Shown here in pieces: positions 24,428 through 34,331 of a stretch of DNA of 64,000 bases. The stretch comes from Sphingobacterium endophyticum. GTDB lineage: Bacteria; Bacteroidota; Bacteroidia; Sphingobacteriales; Sphingobacteriaceae. Both the position numbers and the translations under genes were made by a program. Where the stretch lies: positions 62,001 to 126,000 of the forward strand of contig NZ_SMMI01000004.1 of the NCBI RefSeq assembly GCF_009733535.1, given 5' to 3'. The stretch's first letter is position 1, and each line of letters starts with the position of its first letter. Under the pieces are notes generated by a model. It worked only from the letters and a program-made list of their open reading frames with translations. It ran no database searches and was not told the origin of the DNA.

Positions 24428-25450
24428 TTAAACTATCTTAAGATCAAATAAGTTATTAGCTGTTGCTAATACGGCTTCTTCTGCTGATCGAGGTTTCCAT
24501 CCAAGCATTTTAATAGCTTTCTCATTACTTGCTTTCTTGACCATCCCTAAATAAGGAGCGACAGCCTTTAGTTTTGGATTGAAGTTTCCAAGTAATTTGA
24601 TAAGCCAATTCGGTAATTCCTTGGTTGGAACCTTTGCTGCTCGTTCTCCTAAATTATTATGGAGAACTTTAGCCGTTTCCAATAGAGATAGGTCTCCAGC
24701 GGTGGCAATAAATCGTTGACCTTTCGCCTGAGGTAGGGTCATTGCTTTATAATGAAGGTCCGCAACATCCCGTACATCTACATATCCTGAAATAATTTTT
24801 GGACAGGCTTTCATTCCGCCGTTTAACATGGTCTTAATATTTTGTATTGAATGGGAAAAATCTTCTGCCAAAATTGGCCCTAAAACACCTGTAGGATTAA
24901 CAACTGCTAACTCCATCCCATCCCCTTCATTTTCTATAAAATCCCAAGCGGCCTTTTCAGAAAGTGTTTTTGATTTTTGATAAGGAAAAACCGTTTCATT
25001 CAAAACGGTCCAATCTTCCTCAGTGTAGGGAGTTGTCTTTACTGTTCCATAACCAATAGCTCCAAATGCAGAAGTTAGTACCACCCTTTTTACTCCAGCC
25101 TTCTTTGCAGCCCTAAGAACATATAATACCCCATTTCTTGCAGGAATAACAAAATCATCCTCTGATGTTGCATTGGTAAAAGGGGTTGGAGACGCAACAT
25201 GAATTACATATTGGCATCCTTCAGCAGCAGGAATCCAACTTGATTCATTATCCAAATCAGCCTCAACAAAGGATAAATCATCAAATGAATCCACATCACC
25301 CTGCCTTAACATATTCTTTACTAATTCAGCTTTAGCCAAGGACCGTAACGAAGCCTTAACCTTATAGCCATTTTTTAATAAACTGATTATACAATAGGAT
25401 GCAATGAAACCGGACCCCCCAGTTACCAATACTGTTTCTTTCTCATTCAT
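24428..25450 (-). CDS. Extended SDR / NAD-dependent epimerase-dehydratase family reductase
   Basis: A 340-residue protein of the dihydroflavonol 4-reductase-like (aldehyde reductase) group. The nucleotide-binding motif is VTGGSGFIASYC near the N-terminus, then YVIHVASPTPF and the active-site YQKSK around residue 155. Basic residues after the second strand (SLRSLAKAE) suggest NADPH use. The C-terminus shows the MLGWKPRSAEEAV segment common to the group. The physiological carbonyl substrate is unknown. It is a single gene facing the LOG gene; the TonB receptor operon ends upstream of it. Confidence 0.88.
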   Translation of the reverse strand: MNEKETVLVTGGSGFIASYCIISLLKNGYKVKASLRSLAKAELVKNMLRQGDVDSFDDLSFVEADLDNESSWIPAAEGCQYVIHVASPTPFTNATSEDDFVIPARNGVLYVLRAAKKAGVKRVVLTSAFGAIGYGTVKTTPYTEEDWTVLNETVFPYQKSKTLSEKAAWDFIENEGDGMELAVVNPTGVLGPILAEDFSHSIQNIKTMLNGGMKACPKIISGYVDVRDVADLHYKAMTLPQAKGQRFIATAGDLSLLETAKVLHNNLGERAAKVPTKELPNWLIKLLGNFNPKLKAVAPYLGMVKKASNEKAIKMLGWKPRSAEEAVLATANNLFDLKIV

Positions 25451-25511
25451 TATTTTGAATTTATTAATAGTTCTTTCGACAACATTTAAAATTTAAAATT
25501 GTTTTAGGCAC

Positions 25512-25545
25512 AAAAAAAATCCCTTAGTAAATTACTAAGGGATTT
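25512..25545 (-). terminator. Rho-independent terminator after the TonB-dependent receptor
   Basis: On the minus strand the stem AAATCCCTTAG/CTAAGGGATTT (25545-25517) with a 7-base loop is followed by a run of T (the A-run at 25512-25519 on the plus strand). Confidence 0.88.
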
Positions 25546-25566
25546 ATATCTAAGGTTAGTTAAATC

Positions 25567-28500
25567 TTAGTTGAAGATATAACGGATACCAATTTGTCCT
25601 TGCCATCTAGATGCTAAGTCAGAAACAGAATATGGTTGGTTGTCTGTAGGAGCTTTGAAAGTAAATCCTTCTTGAGTAACCGCACCAGAACTATTTGTTC
25701 TTCTTACATAATTCACAAGAGTTAATGCTTGATTACTTACGTAATAGTTTCTACCCCACTCTTTGTTCAACAAGTTACCAACGTTGAATACGTCAAATGT
25801 AATTTGTAATCTGTTTTTGTTTCCTTTGATAAGTGCACCGATGTCCTGAGTGATTCTTAAGTCAAATTGATGTTGCCATGGCATAAATGAACCATTTCTT
25901 TCAACATATTGACCTCTTCTTGAAGAAAGGTATTTATCAGAATTGATGTACTCATCAAGCGCTTTCCATTGATCTTCCGGAGAAGTAGTTGTACCACCCG
26001 AAGTTAACGGAATTAATTTGATGTCAGCAGCAGTTCTTGGTACGTACAATAAGTCGTTTGAGAAAGCATTGTCACCATTCAAATCACCATTGTATAGGTA
26101 TGTGAAAGGTTGTCCTGAATTTCCTGCATAGAATAAGTTAATTCCAGTTGCGAACATATTGTCACGACCATAGTTGATGGTATATCCAACATTACCAATC
26201 ACACGGTGCTTAATATTGAAGATTGAATTTGTTAAATCTGGACTGTTCGGATTGTTAACAATTTGTACAAATTCCCAGTTAGATAATGCTGTACTACTTG
26301 CACCATCATTTACAGATTTTGAACCTCCATTTGTATAGGCTACCATTGCGCTAAAACCATTATTAAACGATTTCGACAATTGAGCAGTTAGGCTATACGT
26401 ATAACCTTTATTTGAGTTATCCATTAAGATAACATTGGTAAAGTCACCACTATTAACTCTGCTTCCTCTGTAAGAAGGACGTAAGTCAGCTCCATTCGAT
26501 AACTCAGTAGGAACAGTTCCGTTCTCACCTTTAATATTAATATCCGAATAAACGATGTTGTTAATAGTTTTAGAATAGATACCTTCTAAGGTTGCCGTAA
26601 TACCATAAGGTAATTTGAAATCACCTGCTAAGTTAAAACGAGCGACTTGAGGGATTTTGAAATCTTCGTTTACTAAGTTAACCTCAGCGCGAGTTGATCC
26701 AGAACCCATATTCTTTTGATTCTCAATATTTGGATCAAAACCATTTCCAGCATTAATTTTATCACCTGAAGCGTCAACAGTTCCAAATAACATTCCGCTG
26801 TTTGTAAATTGATTTGATAACCAAACAAAAGGAACACGACCTGTAAAGATACCAGCACCACCACGGATAATGATAGAACGGTCACCTTGAACATCATAGT
26901 TGAATCCTAGACGAGGAGCCCACAATAATTTTCCACTCGGTGTATTGTCAGTTCTGTATCCTGGAAATGAAGCTTCAATTTTTTCATTTCTTAAAGGTTT
27001 GTCACCAATGATAGGAACATCAACACGAATACCGTAAGTTAACTTTAAATTATCGATGAATTCAGATTCCCCTTGAGCATAGAACCCAAGCTGTGCTGCC
27101 GAGAATTCAGCAGATGGTCTGTCATTTCCAGCGATTAATGAATAGGTTGCTCTAACTCTATCTGGTTTGTTGTTGATATAATCTTCAACACTCTTGAAGT
27201 CCCAACGGCCATTTAAGTTATTAATGAATAAGTTCTTGAAACTGAAAAATTCATTGTGAGTACCAAAAGTGAAGGTATGTTTACCTTTGTACCATTTGAA
27301 ATTATTGGTAAACTCAAAAATATTTTGATCTAATGAGTTAGCAACTGAAGATCTTTGAGAACCGAATTCTGCAGAGTTCGATGATTTACCATCCAAATTA
27401 GAAATGGTAATCTGAGGGAATAAGCCACCTGCAATTTCTCTACTGTCTCTAATCGCTGAATACCCAACGATTAAGTTGTTCGAGAATTGGTTATTGAAAT
27501 TACTTCTTAATTCCGCAACCGTTACATGCTGTTTGTTAGCAAATTGGTACGCATTATTTCCAAATCTGAAGAAAGAACCTGAACGGCTAATATTGTCATC
27601 AAAAGCATCAATAAAGTTATAACGAACAGATAATGAATGTTTTTCATTAATGTTCCAATCAACTTTAGTAAAGATCTTGTTGTTTTGAGTTCTTACATCT
27701 GTAGGACCGTATGAACCTACATCATATCCATAAGTATCTAAAGTGTGTTTAGCGATTAAAGCAGCAGTTGCATCAGAGATTGCAGATCCTGGTTCACCAG
27801 CATTATTTGCTAATGGTGCAGATCTTCTTCCCATTTCACCATTCACAAAGAAGAATAATTTGTCTTTAATGATAGGACCACCAATTCTGAAACCATATTG
27901 ATTGTCAGAGAATTTAGTGGATTTTTCATCAGTAAACACGTTTTTACCGATTGTATTCTGATTTCTGAAGAAGGTATAAACAGATCCTTCAACTGTGTTT
28001 GTTCCTGATCGCGTTACTGCGTTAACACCACCACCAGTGAAGTTACCTTGGGTAACGTCATAAGGAGCAAGAACAACTTGAATTTGTTGAATCGCATCCA
28101 AAGATATAGGTTGAGTACTAGCTTGTCCACCCGGTGTACCAGATCCAGCTAAACCAAACACATCATTATTAACAGCACCATCAATGGTAATGTTATTATA
28201 ACGATTGTTCGCTCCTCCAAATGAATTACTTCCTGTAGCTTGTGGAGTTAGACGAGTAAAATCCTGTAAACTTCTACTTAAAGTCGGAAGTGATTCTAAT
28301 TGTTGTTTACTGATTACAGTCGATGCACCAGTTTTTTCTTCTCCGGCTCTTTTACCAACTACTGTAATTTCATCGATTTCTGTACCCACAGATTCACCGA
28401 AAACTGGGTTTAAAACAAATGGTTGACCTAATTGTAAGTACACGTCTTCGTAAACGATAGGGTTTTGACCGATATATGTAATTTCAATACGGTAAGGACC

Positions 28501-28719
28501 GCCAACACGCATATTGGCTAGATTAAAACGTCCAGCCTCATTTGCAGAACCCGTGTAGGTTGTTCCAGATGGTGTGTGGACTGCTTTGATTGTAGCTCCT
28601 GAAGTTGTCGTTCCATTTGTTTGGGTCACAACACCAGTCATACTACTTGTGGTAACCTGAGCTTGGATGGTTCCATAACTTGCAAGTACCAGAGCAAAGA
28701 AAAGTAAAGATTTCTTCAT
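25567..28719 (-). CDS. TonB-dependent receptor, Oar-like
   Basis: A 1050-residue outer-membrane protein. A signal peptide (MKKSLLFFALVLASYGTIQA) is followed by a carboxypeptidase-regulatory-like beta domain (about 25-105), a plug domain and a large beta-barrel ending in GQIGIRYIFN, with an aromatic residue near the C-terminus as expected for barrel insertion. The sequence TQGNFTGGGVNAVTRSGTN and the PTLSRSLQDFTRLTPQA segment are typical of Oar-like receptors. No SusD gene is next to it, so it is not a standard SusC/SusD pair. The ligand is unknown; Oar proteins export or import larger substrates. The start at 28719 is fixed by the promoter, whose -33 box overlaps an in-frame TTG at 28770. Confidence 0.92.
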   Translation of the reverse strand: MKKSLLFFALVLASYGTIQAQVTTSSMTGVVTQTNGTTTSGATIKAVHTPSGTTYTGSANEAGRFNLANMRVGGPYRIEITYIGQNPIVYEDVYLQLGQPFVLNPVFGESVGTEIDEITVVGKRAGEEKTGASTVISKQQLESLPTLSRSLQDFTRLTPQATGSNSFGGANNRYNNITIDGAVNNDVFGLAGSGTPGGQASTQPISLDAIQQIQVVLAPYDVTQGNFTGGGVNAVTRSGTNTVEGSVYTFFRNQNTIGKNVFTDEKSTKFSDNQYGFRIGGPIIKDKLFFFVNGEMGRRSAPLANNAGEPGSAISDATAALIAKHTLDTYGYDVGSYGPTDVRTQNNKIFTKVDWNINEKHSLSVRYNFIDAFDDNISRSGSFFRFGNNAYQFANKQHVTVAELRSNFNNQFSNNLIVGYSAIRDSREIAGGLFPQITISNLDGKSSNSAEFGSQRSSVANSLDQNIFEFTNNFKWYKGKHTFTFGTHNEFFSFKNLFINNLNGRWDFKSVEDYINNKPDRVRATYSLIAGNDRPSAEFSAAQLGFYAQGESEFIDNLKLTYGIRVDVPIIGDKPLRNEKIEASFPGYRTDNTPSGKLLWAPRLGFNYDVQGDRSIIIRGGAGIFTGRVPFVWLSNQFTNSGMLFGTVDASGDKINAGNGFDPNIENQKNMGSGSTRAEVNLVNEDFKIPQVARFNLAGDFKLPYGITATLEGIYSKTINNIVYSDINIKGENGTVPTELSNGADLRPSYRGSRVNSGDFTNVILMDNSNKGYTYSLTAQLSKSFNNGFSAMVAYTNGGSKSVNDGASSTALSNWEFVQIVNNPNSPDLTNSIFNIKHRVIGNVGYTINYGRDNMFATGINLFYAGNSGQPFTYLYNGDLNGDNAFSNDLLYVPRTAADIKLIPLTSGGTTTSPEDQWKALDEYINSDKYLSSRRGQYVERNGSFMPWQHQFDLRITQDIGALIKGNKNRLQITFDVFNVGNLLNKEWGRNYYVSNQALTLVNYVRRTNSSGAVTQEGFTFKAPTDNQPYSVSDLASRWQGQIGIRYIFN

Positions 28720-28741
28720 ACGGTTTGTTATTAATTCTGCA

Positions 28742-28770
28742 CAAAAGTAAAAAGTCAGAATGACTTTCAA
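28742..28770 (-). promoter_or_regulatory. Promoter of the TonB-dependent receptor gene
   Basis: On the minus strand, TTG (28770-28768), an 18-base spacer and TACTTTTG (28749-28742) match the Bacteroidota promoter form. The ATG is 23 bases downstream of the box. Confidence 0.75.
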
Positions 28771-29120
28771 TGTTTGTTAACATAAACTTAATATTCTCAC
28801 AACCACCTTTTTGCATTTATTTGGCTTATTCGAGTAAACAAAAATTGAAATACTAAATAGTTTTCTAAACAACTACCTGTATTAATTGAAAATTTTATAA
28901 CGAAACCGATTGTAAATTGATATTTTAACAAAATTTAACACTCTCAAAAATGTGGAAAAGTTTTTTCCTTTTTCTATTTTTTTAACAGTTTCCGCAACAA
29001 CTAAATGGAAATTTCAGCGAATTCCTTGAACTTTTAATCATCTTTTAATATTTAATAGCTGTTTAAACATACAGCCCCAAATCACCCTGAACCACAGAAA
29101 AATAAATTGAAAAACCTTAA
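28771..29120. other. Gene-free AT-rich spacer
   Basis: About 350 bases between the receptor promoter and the mutS2 terminator. Only very short chance ORFs are present (for example an 11-codon Phe-rich one from the ATG near 28950). I see no RNA gene, repeat or operator. Confidence 0.5.
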
Positions 29121-29148
29121 ACAAAAAAGGAGCCTTAAAAGCTCCTTT
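29121..29148 (-). terminator. Rho-independent terminator after mutS2
   Basis: On the minus strand AAAGGAGC (29148-29141) pairs with GCTCCTTT (29133-29126) around a 7-base loop; the T-run continues to 29123. It starts 20 bases past the mutS2 stop. Confidence 0.85.
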
Positions 29149-29167
29149 AATCTATGACAATTCCTGA

Positions 29168-31546
29168 TTAATCTATATATGCATAGGTGATTCCATCTCC
29201 TCCTCTATCCGCATGCTCATCTTCAAACCTACTTACTTGATTATATTTCCTTAAATAGTCGCGAATAAATTTACGAAGAATTCCATCTCCTTTCCCATGA
29301 ACAATTTTTAAGGACGGATAACCAATCATAACAGCCCTATCTAAAACCTTTTCAATCTTACCTAAAGCATCTTCAGTACGCATTCCTCGAACATCAACTT
29401 CAGGACTAAAATCCGCCACACTATCAGAAGTCACAGACTTAAATCGTTTCGCGGCATTCGATTTTTCCTTACCCCTTAACTTTTCAACCTTATTTTTTTT
29501 AACCACCGTCCTTAAATCACCGAGCGCCAGGATCAAATTATTTTTTGCAATTTCAATGACTTGAGCTTCATTCCCGCTGTCAATAATTTTGACCCAATCC
29601 CCCACCTCAACTTCAACGATTTCTTGGGATAATACATGCGGCTTCTTAACCTCTTTATGGGATTTCTCTCTTAAGCTTTCATTCGCTTGATGAAGACCTG
29701 CACGAAGTTTTTTAGTTTCTTCCTTATCAGCCTGTTTATTTTTAATCTCAGCTATCGTATGCTCAACCAACTTATTGGCATTTTTGATGATTTGTCTAGC
29801 TTCTTCTTTGGCATCCTTAAGCAATTGCTTTTTATTTTCCTCTAAATAACTTTGCAACTCATTCAACTCAGTCTGTTTCCCTAAAATTTCCCGTTCCCGA
29901 AGATTTATAGCCACTTTTGTATCATAAACTTCCTTCTTTTCACGCTCAAGATCCACCAATAGAGTATCCACTTTCTTTTGTTGCACACCAACCTTTTGTT
30001 TAGCAAGATGTATAACCTCTTTAGACAATCCGATGTTTTGAGCAATTTCAAAGGCATAAGAACTTCCAGGTTTCCCAGTTTGAAGTATATACAAAGGCTT
30101 CATAGCTTCATTGTCAAATAACATAGAAGCATTTTCAATACCTTCAGAATTACTGGCAAACACCTTTAAGTTAGAATAGTGCGTTGTAATAACGCCACGA
30201 ATTTTCTTTTTATTTAGTACCTCCAAAACAGCCTCAGCTATAGGCCCCCCAAATAATGGATCGGTCCCAGTTCCAAACTCATCAATTAGTACCAATGTTC
30301 GGGCATTCGCAAATTCTGTAAAATGCTTCATCTTCGATAAGTGTGAACTATAGGTACTGAGGTCACTATCTATAGATTGGTCATCACCAATATCGGCAAA
30401 AAACTGCTTGAAAACTCCCAATTTCGAAGTTGTCTCACAAGGTATCAACAGACCAGATTGAAACATTAACTGTAGCAATCCTACAGTCTTCATGCATACA
30501 GATTTTCCTCCTGCATTTGGGCCTGACACCAATAATACACGATCTATGGCATCAATCCTAAGATTTAGAGGAACTACTGAATGATGTCCTTCAACCTTTG
30601 AAGACAGATATAATAAAGGATGCTTTGCATTGACTAAAAAAACTTCAGCTTCCTTGGACAGCTCTGGCATCTCAGCATCAATATCCAAAGCAAACAAAGC
30701 CTTGGCTCTTACAAAGTCGAGCTTAGTTAGCAAACTATGATAAGCAAATAACAAGGGAACATGAGGTCTAATCTCAGTCGTTAAAGCGGTCAAAATTCTT
30801 ACAATTTCTCGTCTTCTTTCAAACTCTAAATCACGAACCTTATTATTTAAATGAAATACTTCTTCCGGTTCAATATATGCTGTTTGTCCAGTAGCAGATT
30901 CATCATGAATTAAGCCTTTAACCTTTCTCTTATTTTCAGCAAGAATTGGAATACATAACCTACCATCACGAATAGTCAGGCTACCGTCTGCTGTCCAGCC
31001 ATTTTGTTGAGCCTGTTTATAAACAGAATCTAACCTTTTGCGAGCCTCTTGTTCAGCTTTTGATATTTGAGATGTAATCTCTAACAATAGCTTAGAGGCA
31101 TTGTCTTTAATTTTCCCTCTTTCATCAATGATCTGTTCGATGCTTCGAAGGATATTCTTTTCAATAGGTAAATGTTCAAAAAGCAATTCTAAATTAGGAT
31201 ATTGCTGAGCACGGTCATTAAAATACCTGATTACAGCATAAACTGTCCGCAGAGATAATAGTACGCGATGGAATTCTTCTTCCAATAGGAAAGACCCTTC
31301 AACTTTTGCTTTTTCAATAATTGCTTTTATAGGATAGAAATGATCCACCGGAAGGGGTGCATCATGTACCAACAAATCTTTAAATTCATTAGCCTGCCTC
31401 AAGAACCGATCAATTAAATCCAATTTTACCTGAGGTTGGATTTTATCGACCATTTCTTTTCCGGCCTCACTCAAGCATTTAGCCTTAATGAGTTCTTTTA
31501 TTTCTGTAAAGCCTAGCTTTTCTACTGCGTTTTGTGGATAAATCAT
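29168..31546 (-). CDS. mutS2: Endonuclease MutS2
   Basis: A 792-residue MutS-like ATPase. It has the Walker A GPNAGGKS and Walker B LVLIDEFGTGTDP, then a long charged coiled coil (about 510-640) and a C-terminal Smr nuclease domain (VDVRGMRTEDALGKIEKVLD, then KIVHGKGDGILRKFIRDYL). It has no MutS mismatch-binding domain, so it is not part of mismatch repair; MutS2 limits recombination and, in some bacteria, splits collided ribosomes. The length is normal. It follows the DUF4296 lipoprotein gene by 3 bases and is co-transcribed with it. ATG at 31546. Confidence 0.96.
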   Translation of the reverse strand: MIYPQNAVEKLGFTEIKELIKAKCLSEAGKEMVDKIQPQVKLDLIDRFLRQANEFKDLLVHDAPLPVDHFYPIKAIIEKAKVEGSFLLEEEFHRVLLSLRTVYAVIRYFNDRAQQYPNLELLFEHLPIEKNILRSIEQIIDERGKIKDNASKLLLEITSQISKAEQEARKRLDSVYKQAQQNGWTADGSLTIRDGRLCIPILAENKRKVKGLIHDESATGQTAYIEPEEVFHLNNKVRDLEFERRREIVRILTALTTEIRPHVPLLFAYHSLLTKLDFVRAKALFALDIDAEMPELSKEAEVFLVNAKHPLLYLSSKVEGHHSVVPLNLRIDAIDRVLLVSGPNAGGKSVCMKTVGLLQLMFQSGLLIPCETTSKLGVFKQFFADIGDDQSIDSDLSTYSSHLSKMKHFTEFANARTLVLIDEFGTGTDPLFGGPIAEAVLEVLNKKKIRGVITTHYSNLKVFASNSEGIENASMLFDNEAMKPLYILQTGKPGSSYAFEIAQNIGLSKEVIHLAKQKVGVQQKKVDTLLVDLEREKKEVYDTKVAINLREREILGKQTELNELQSYLEENKKQLLKDAKEEARQIIKNANKLVEHTIAEIKNKQADKEETKKLRAGLHQANESLREKSHKEVKKPHVLSQEIVEVEVGDWVKIIDSGNEAQVIEIAKNNLILALGDLRTVVKKNKVEKLRGKEKSNAAKRFKSVTSDSVADFSPEVDVRGMRTEDALGKIEKVLDRAVMIGYPSLKIVHGKGDGILRKFIRDYLRKYNQVSRFEDEHADRGGDGITYAYID

Positions 31547-31549
31547 TTT

Positions 31550-32278
31550 TTATTGAACTACCGTAGGTCTTTCCCTTGGCCTTTTGACCGGTTTCAACCT
31601 CTCATTTCTACGATTGAATGGTATTGAATCAACTTGTTCAACTGGTTTTATTTCTTCACCTTGATTATCTACTGGTAAGATTACTTGTGTAGAATCTGAA
31701 GATTTTGGAGGAGACGAAAGGTCAGGTGCAGGTTGCTGAACAGGCACCTTTTTTTCGAACAAATTCTTTTCCCAATAATACATTAAACCAACTGGTTCAT
31801 AGAATCTCCTTGTCCTCTCTGCAATTGTAAGCTCTGTAGAATCTGCAAGTGCATTCATAATCATATTACTCACAGTAGCCAATTTATTTTGAAGGCGAGT
31901 TACTTTATTAACACTGTCTTGAGTATGGATATTAATTAATGAATCTCGGCTATAAAATCCTCTTTCTTTTTGTTCCAATCGCTTAACGACCTGATCGTAA
32001 GTTTTAGACGTTAAAGCAGGGTTGCCGAAATAATAATTTACATTTTTATTAAATGTCGTTGAATCAATTCCAAATTTATCAAAAATTTGCTCATAGAGCG
32101 GATCAATAACCTTTTTAGCACTATCAACGGGGATATTTGAAATATACCCATCAAGAATATGTACTTCGGTCATAAGCTCAACCATGTCTTCTTGAGATAA
32201 TATACCTTCAGGAACATTCTTTTTGCAAGAAATGCTTATAAAAAACAACGGAAGTAAACCAAGTATTAATCGATGCAT
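31550..32278 (-). CDS. DUF4296 domain lipoprotein
   Basis: A 242-residue exported lipoprotein. The leader ends in the lipobox-like FFISISC (Cys18). The DUF4296 domain follows (LSQEDMVELMTEVHILDGYI, about 25-115), with the C-terminal part rich in Pro, Ser and charged residues (PAPDLSSPPKSSDSTQVI), likely a flexible linker. DUF4296 is a Bacteroidota-specific domain of unknown role. It is upstream of mutS2 by 3 bases, an odd partner for a DNA or ribosome enzyme. It is divergent from the YggS gene. Confidence 0.88.
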   Translation of the reverse strand: MHRLILGLLPLFFISISCKKNVPEGILSQEDMVELMTEVHILDGYISNIPVDSAKKVIDPLYEQIFDKFGIDSTTFNKNVNYYFGNPALTSKTYDQVVKRLEQKERGFYSRDSLINIHTQDSVNKVTRLQNKLATVSNMIMNALADSTELTIAERTRRFYEPVGLMYYWEKNLFEKKVPVQQPAPDLSSPPKSSDSTQVILPVDNQGEEIKPVEQVDSIPFNRRNERLKPVKRPRERPTVVQ

Positions 32279-32292
32279 TTTGTAAATTTGTA

Positions 32293-32324
32293 CAAAAATA
32301 CGTAAAAGCTTGCATATAGCTTTG
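32293..32324. promoter_or_regulatory. Divergent -7-like boxes between DUF4296 and YggS genes
   Basis: Minus strand TATTTTTG (32300-32293) ends 15 bases before the DUF4296 ATG. Plus strand TAGCTTTG (32317-32324) lies 32 bases before the YggS ATG. Neither has a convincing -33 box. Confidence 0.4.
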
Positions 32325-32355
32325 TTAATTTCATCAATGCGAATCCTTTTTCATC

Positions 32356-33045
32356 ATGAGTATATCAAAGAATATTACAGAATTACAAAAAGAATTACAA
32401 CCTATCGGGGTTACTTTAGTGGCTATTTCAAAGACCAAACCTAATGAAGATATATTAGAAGCTTACGGAGCTGGTCAAAGGATTTTTGGGGAGAATCAGG
32501 TACAAGATCTTGTTGAAAAATATGAATCCCTTCCTAAAGATATTGAATGGCACCTAGTTGGACACTTACAAACAAATAAGGTTAAATATATTGCTCCTTT
32601 CATCAGTTTAATACATTCAGTAGATTCATTAAAGGTGCTTGCTGAAATCAACAAACATGCACTTAAAAACAACCGGATAATCGACTGCCTATTACAGATA
32701 TACATTGCAGATGAAGACACAAAATTTGGACTTGACTTTGCCGAAGCGGTTGAATTACTAAGAAGTGAAGAGTATCAAGGATTAAAAAATGTTCGAATCA
32801 GGGGTTTAATGGGTATAGCCAGCAACACTGAAAATGAAAAGATCATTAAAGAAGAATTTTATGAGCTAAAGATGTTATTTGATGGTATAAAAACTACTTA
32901 TTTCCGAAAAGAAGAAAGTTTTGATATCTTATCAATGGGAATGTCTTCGGACTATAAGATCGCCATCGAACAAGGCAGCAATATGGTTAGGTTGGGAAGT
33001 ACGATTTTTGGTCAACGAATCATCAAACATTACAAAGCGAAATAA
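32356..33045 (+). CDS. YggS family pyridoxal phosphate-binding protein
   Basis: A 229-residue PLP-homeostasis protein (PLPBP family). The PLP lysine is Lys26 in VTLVAISKTKPNEDI. The conserved FGENQVQDLVEKY, WHLVGHLQTNKVKYI and LSMGMSSDYKIAIEQGSNMVRLG segments, the last of which binds the phosphate, are all present. It has no catalytic activity in the family; it keeps free PLP and amino acid pools balanced. It begins a tight plus-strand operon of five genes. Its stop overlaps the next start as TAATG. Confidence 0.95.
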   Translation: MSISKNITELQKELQPIGVTLVAISKTKPNEDILEAYGAGQRIFGENQVQDLVEKYESLPKDIEWHLVGHLQTNKVKYIAPFISLIHSVDSLKVLAEINKHALKNNRIIDCLLQIYIADEDTKFGLDFAEAVELLRSEEYQGLKNVRIRGLMGIASNTENEKIIKEEFYELKMLFDGIKTTYFRKEESFDILSMGMSSDYKIAIEQGSNMVRLGSTIFGQRIIKHYKAK

Positions 33046-33494
33046 TGGGATTAGTCATTAGAAATGCAGTCAAAGAAGATTGCAGCAAGCTATTAGAGCT
33101 AATCAAGGAATTAGCACTCTATGAAAAGGCTCCTGAACAAGTTACCGTTAGTATGGAAGAATTTGTTGATTCAGGATTTGGCAAAAATCCAGTTTGGTGG
33201 GCTTTTGTGGGTGAATTTAATGGAGAAATCATCGGCATGTCCTTATTTTACATCCGTTATTCTACTTGGAAGGGACGTCGTTTATATCTAGAAGATATTA
33301 TTGTCACAGAAAAGATGAGAGGAAAAGGTATTGGAAAAGAATTGTTAGACCACACAATTTCTTATGCTAAGGAGAATGGATTCTCAGGTATGATGTGGCA
33401 GGTATTGGATTGGAATACTCCAGCTATTGATTTTTACAAAAAGTATGACACAAATTTTGATGGAGGATGGATAAATGTTAATATCAATTTTTAA
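33045..33494 (+). CDS. GNAT family N-acetyltransferase (diamine acetyltransferase-like)
   Basis: A 149-residue GNAT enzyme. The acetyl-CoA loop is RGKGIGKELL, preceded by the LYLEDIIVTEK strand, with WQVLDWNTPAIDFYKKYD after it. The NSPEQVTVSMEEF-like region (APEQVTVSMEEFVDSGFG) and overall pattern resemble spermidine/spermine N1-acetyltransferases and thialysine acetyltransferases, but the substrate is not certain. It overlaps YggS by 1 base and the next gene by 20 bases, so translation is coupled. Confidence 0.9.
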   Translation: MGLVIRNAVKEDCSKLLELIKELALYEKAPEQVTVSMEEFVDSGFGKNPVWWAFVGEFNGEIIGMSLFYIRYSTWKGRRLYLEDIIVTEKMRGKGIGKELLDHTISYAKENGFSGMMWQVLDWNTPAIDFYKKYDTNFDGGWINVNINF

Positions 33495-34326
33495 GACAAA
33501 GATTAATACAATTATATTTTCAACCCTGTTGATTGCGCTGTTTCTTTCATGTCAAAGCAACAAAACAGATGGTGCAAACTCGCATAGACAAAATATTTCT
33601 TCAAGAACAGACTCCCTTATTTACAGAGATACAGTAATCAGGGAAATCAGCAAATATTTTCCAGAACGAGATGGAGAAATTGACACAAGTTTTGTCAAGG
33701 TCTCCTACCCTATATTCCAAGACAGTGCGATGAATAAACACGTATTTGAAAATATTCTATTGGAAGGAGAAACAACTATAGATCAGTATATTGACAATTT
33801 TTTGGAAGGATATGGAAATTTTGTTGAAGAAAACAATGTAAAATATCCAATTGCATGGGAAAAGTCTACTGATGTATTTGTTGAAATGAACAATCCCTAC
33901 CTAATCATGTTAAGTAATATCACGTATGAATATTCAGGAGGGGCTCATGGAAATAGTTTTACACTTTGGAATGTATACGATGCTCATAATTATAAGAAAT
34001 TAGCATTGAATACATTTATTTCTGAAAATAAGATGAAAGAATTTACTAAAATTGCAGAGAGATTCTTTCGTCAGGAGGAAGGCCTAACAGACACAACCAG
34101 CCTTGAGAGTGATTATTTCTTTGAGAATGACACTTTTGCTTTAGCAGCTAACTATGGTATTTCAAAAGAAGGTATTATGTTTTATTATAATCAATACGAA
34201 ATAAAGCCATACTCTGAAGGACCTACCCTATTAACCATACCATTTGAAAATATTCAGGATTGTATGACTGAAACAGGGAAGAATTACATTAAAAACGTAA
34301 AAGAGTATTATAATTCAATTCAGTAG
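33475..34326 (+). CDS. DUF3298/DUF4163 domain lipoprotein (RsiV-like)
   Basis: A 283-residue exported lipoprotein: a hydrophobic leader ends with ALFLSC (lipobox, about Cys26). The body has a DUF4163-type N-terminal part and a DUF3298 C-terminal part; the GGAHGNSFTLWNVYD motif is typical of the pair, also found in the Bacillus RsiV anti-sigma factor and PdaC. A role in binding peptidoglycan or lysozyme is known for RsiV; for this protein it is only a possibility. The start lies within the GNAT gene (20-base overlap). Aspartate kinase follows after 5 bases. Confidence 0.85.
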   Translation: MLISIFKTKINTIIFSTLLIALFLSCQSNKTDGANSHRQNISSRTDSLIYRDTVIREISKYFPERDGEIDTSFVKVSYPIFQDSAMNKHVFENILLEGETTIDQYIDNFLEGYGNFVEENNVKYPIAWEKSTDVFVEMNNPYLIMLSNITYEYSGGAHGNSFTLWNVYDAHNYKKLALNTFISENKMKEFTKIAERFFRQEEGLTDTTSLESDYFFENDTFALAANYGISKEGIMFYYNQYEIKPYSEGPTLLTIPFENIQDCMTETGKNYIKNVKEYYNSIQ

Positions 34327-34331
34327 CATAC

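Noticed and set aside
25567-28719. SusC-type polysaccharide receptor
   Set aside because: No SusD gene follows, and the plug and N-terminal sequences fit Oar-like receptors better.
28940-28985. Phe-rich 11-codon ORF before mutS2 terminator
   Set aside because: It arises from a T-rich run and has no other support.
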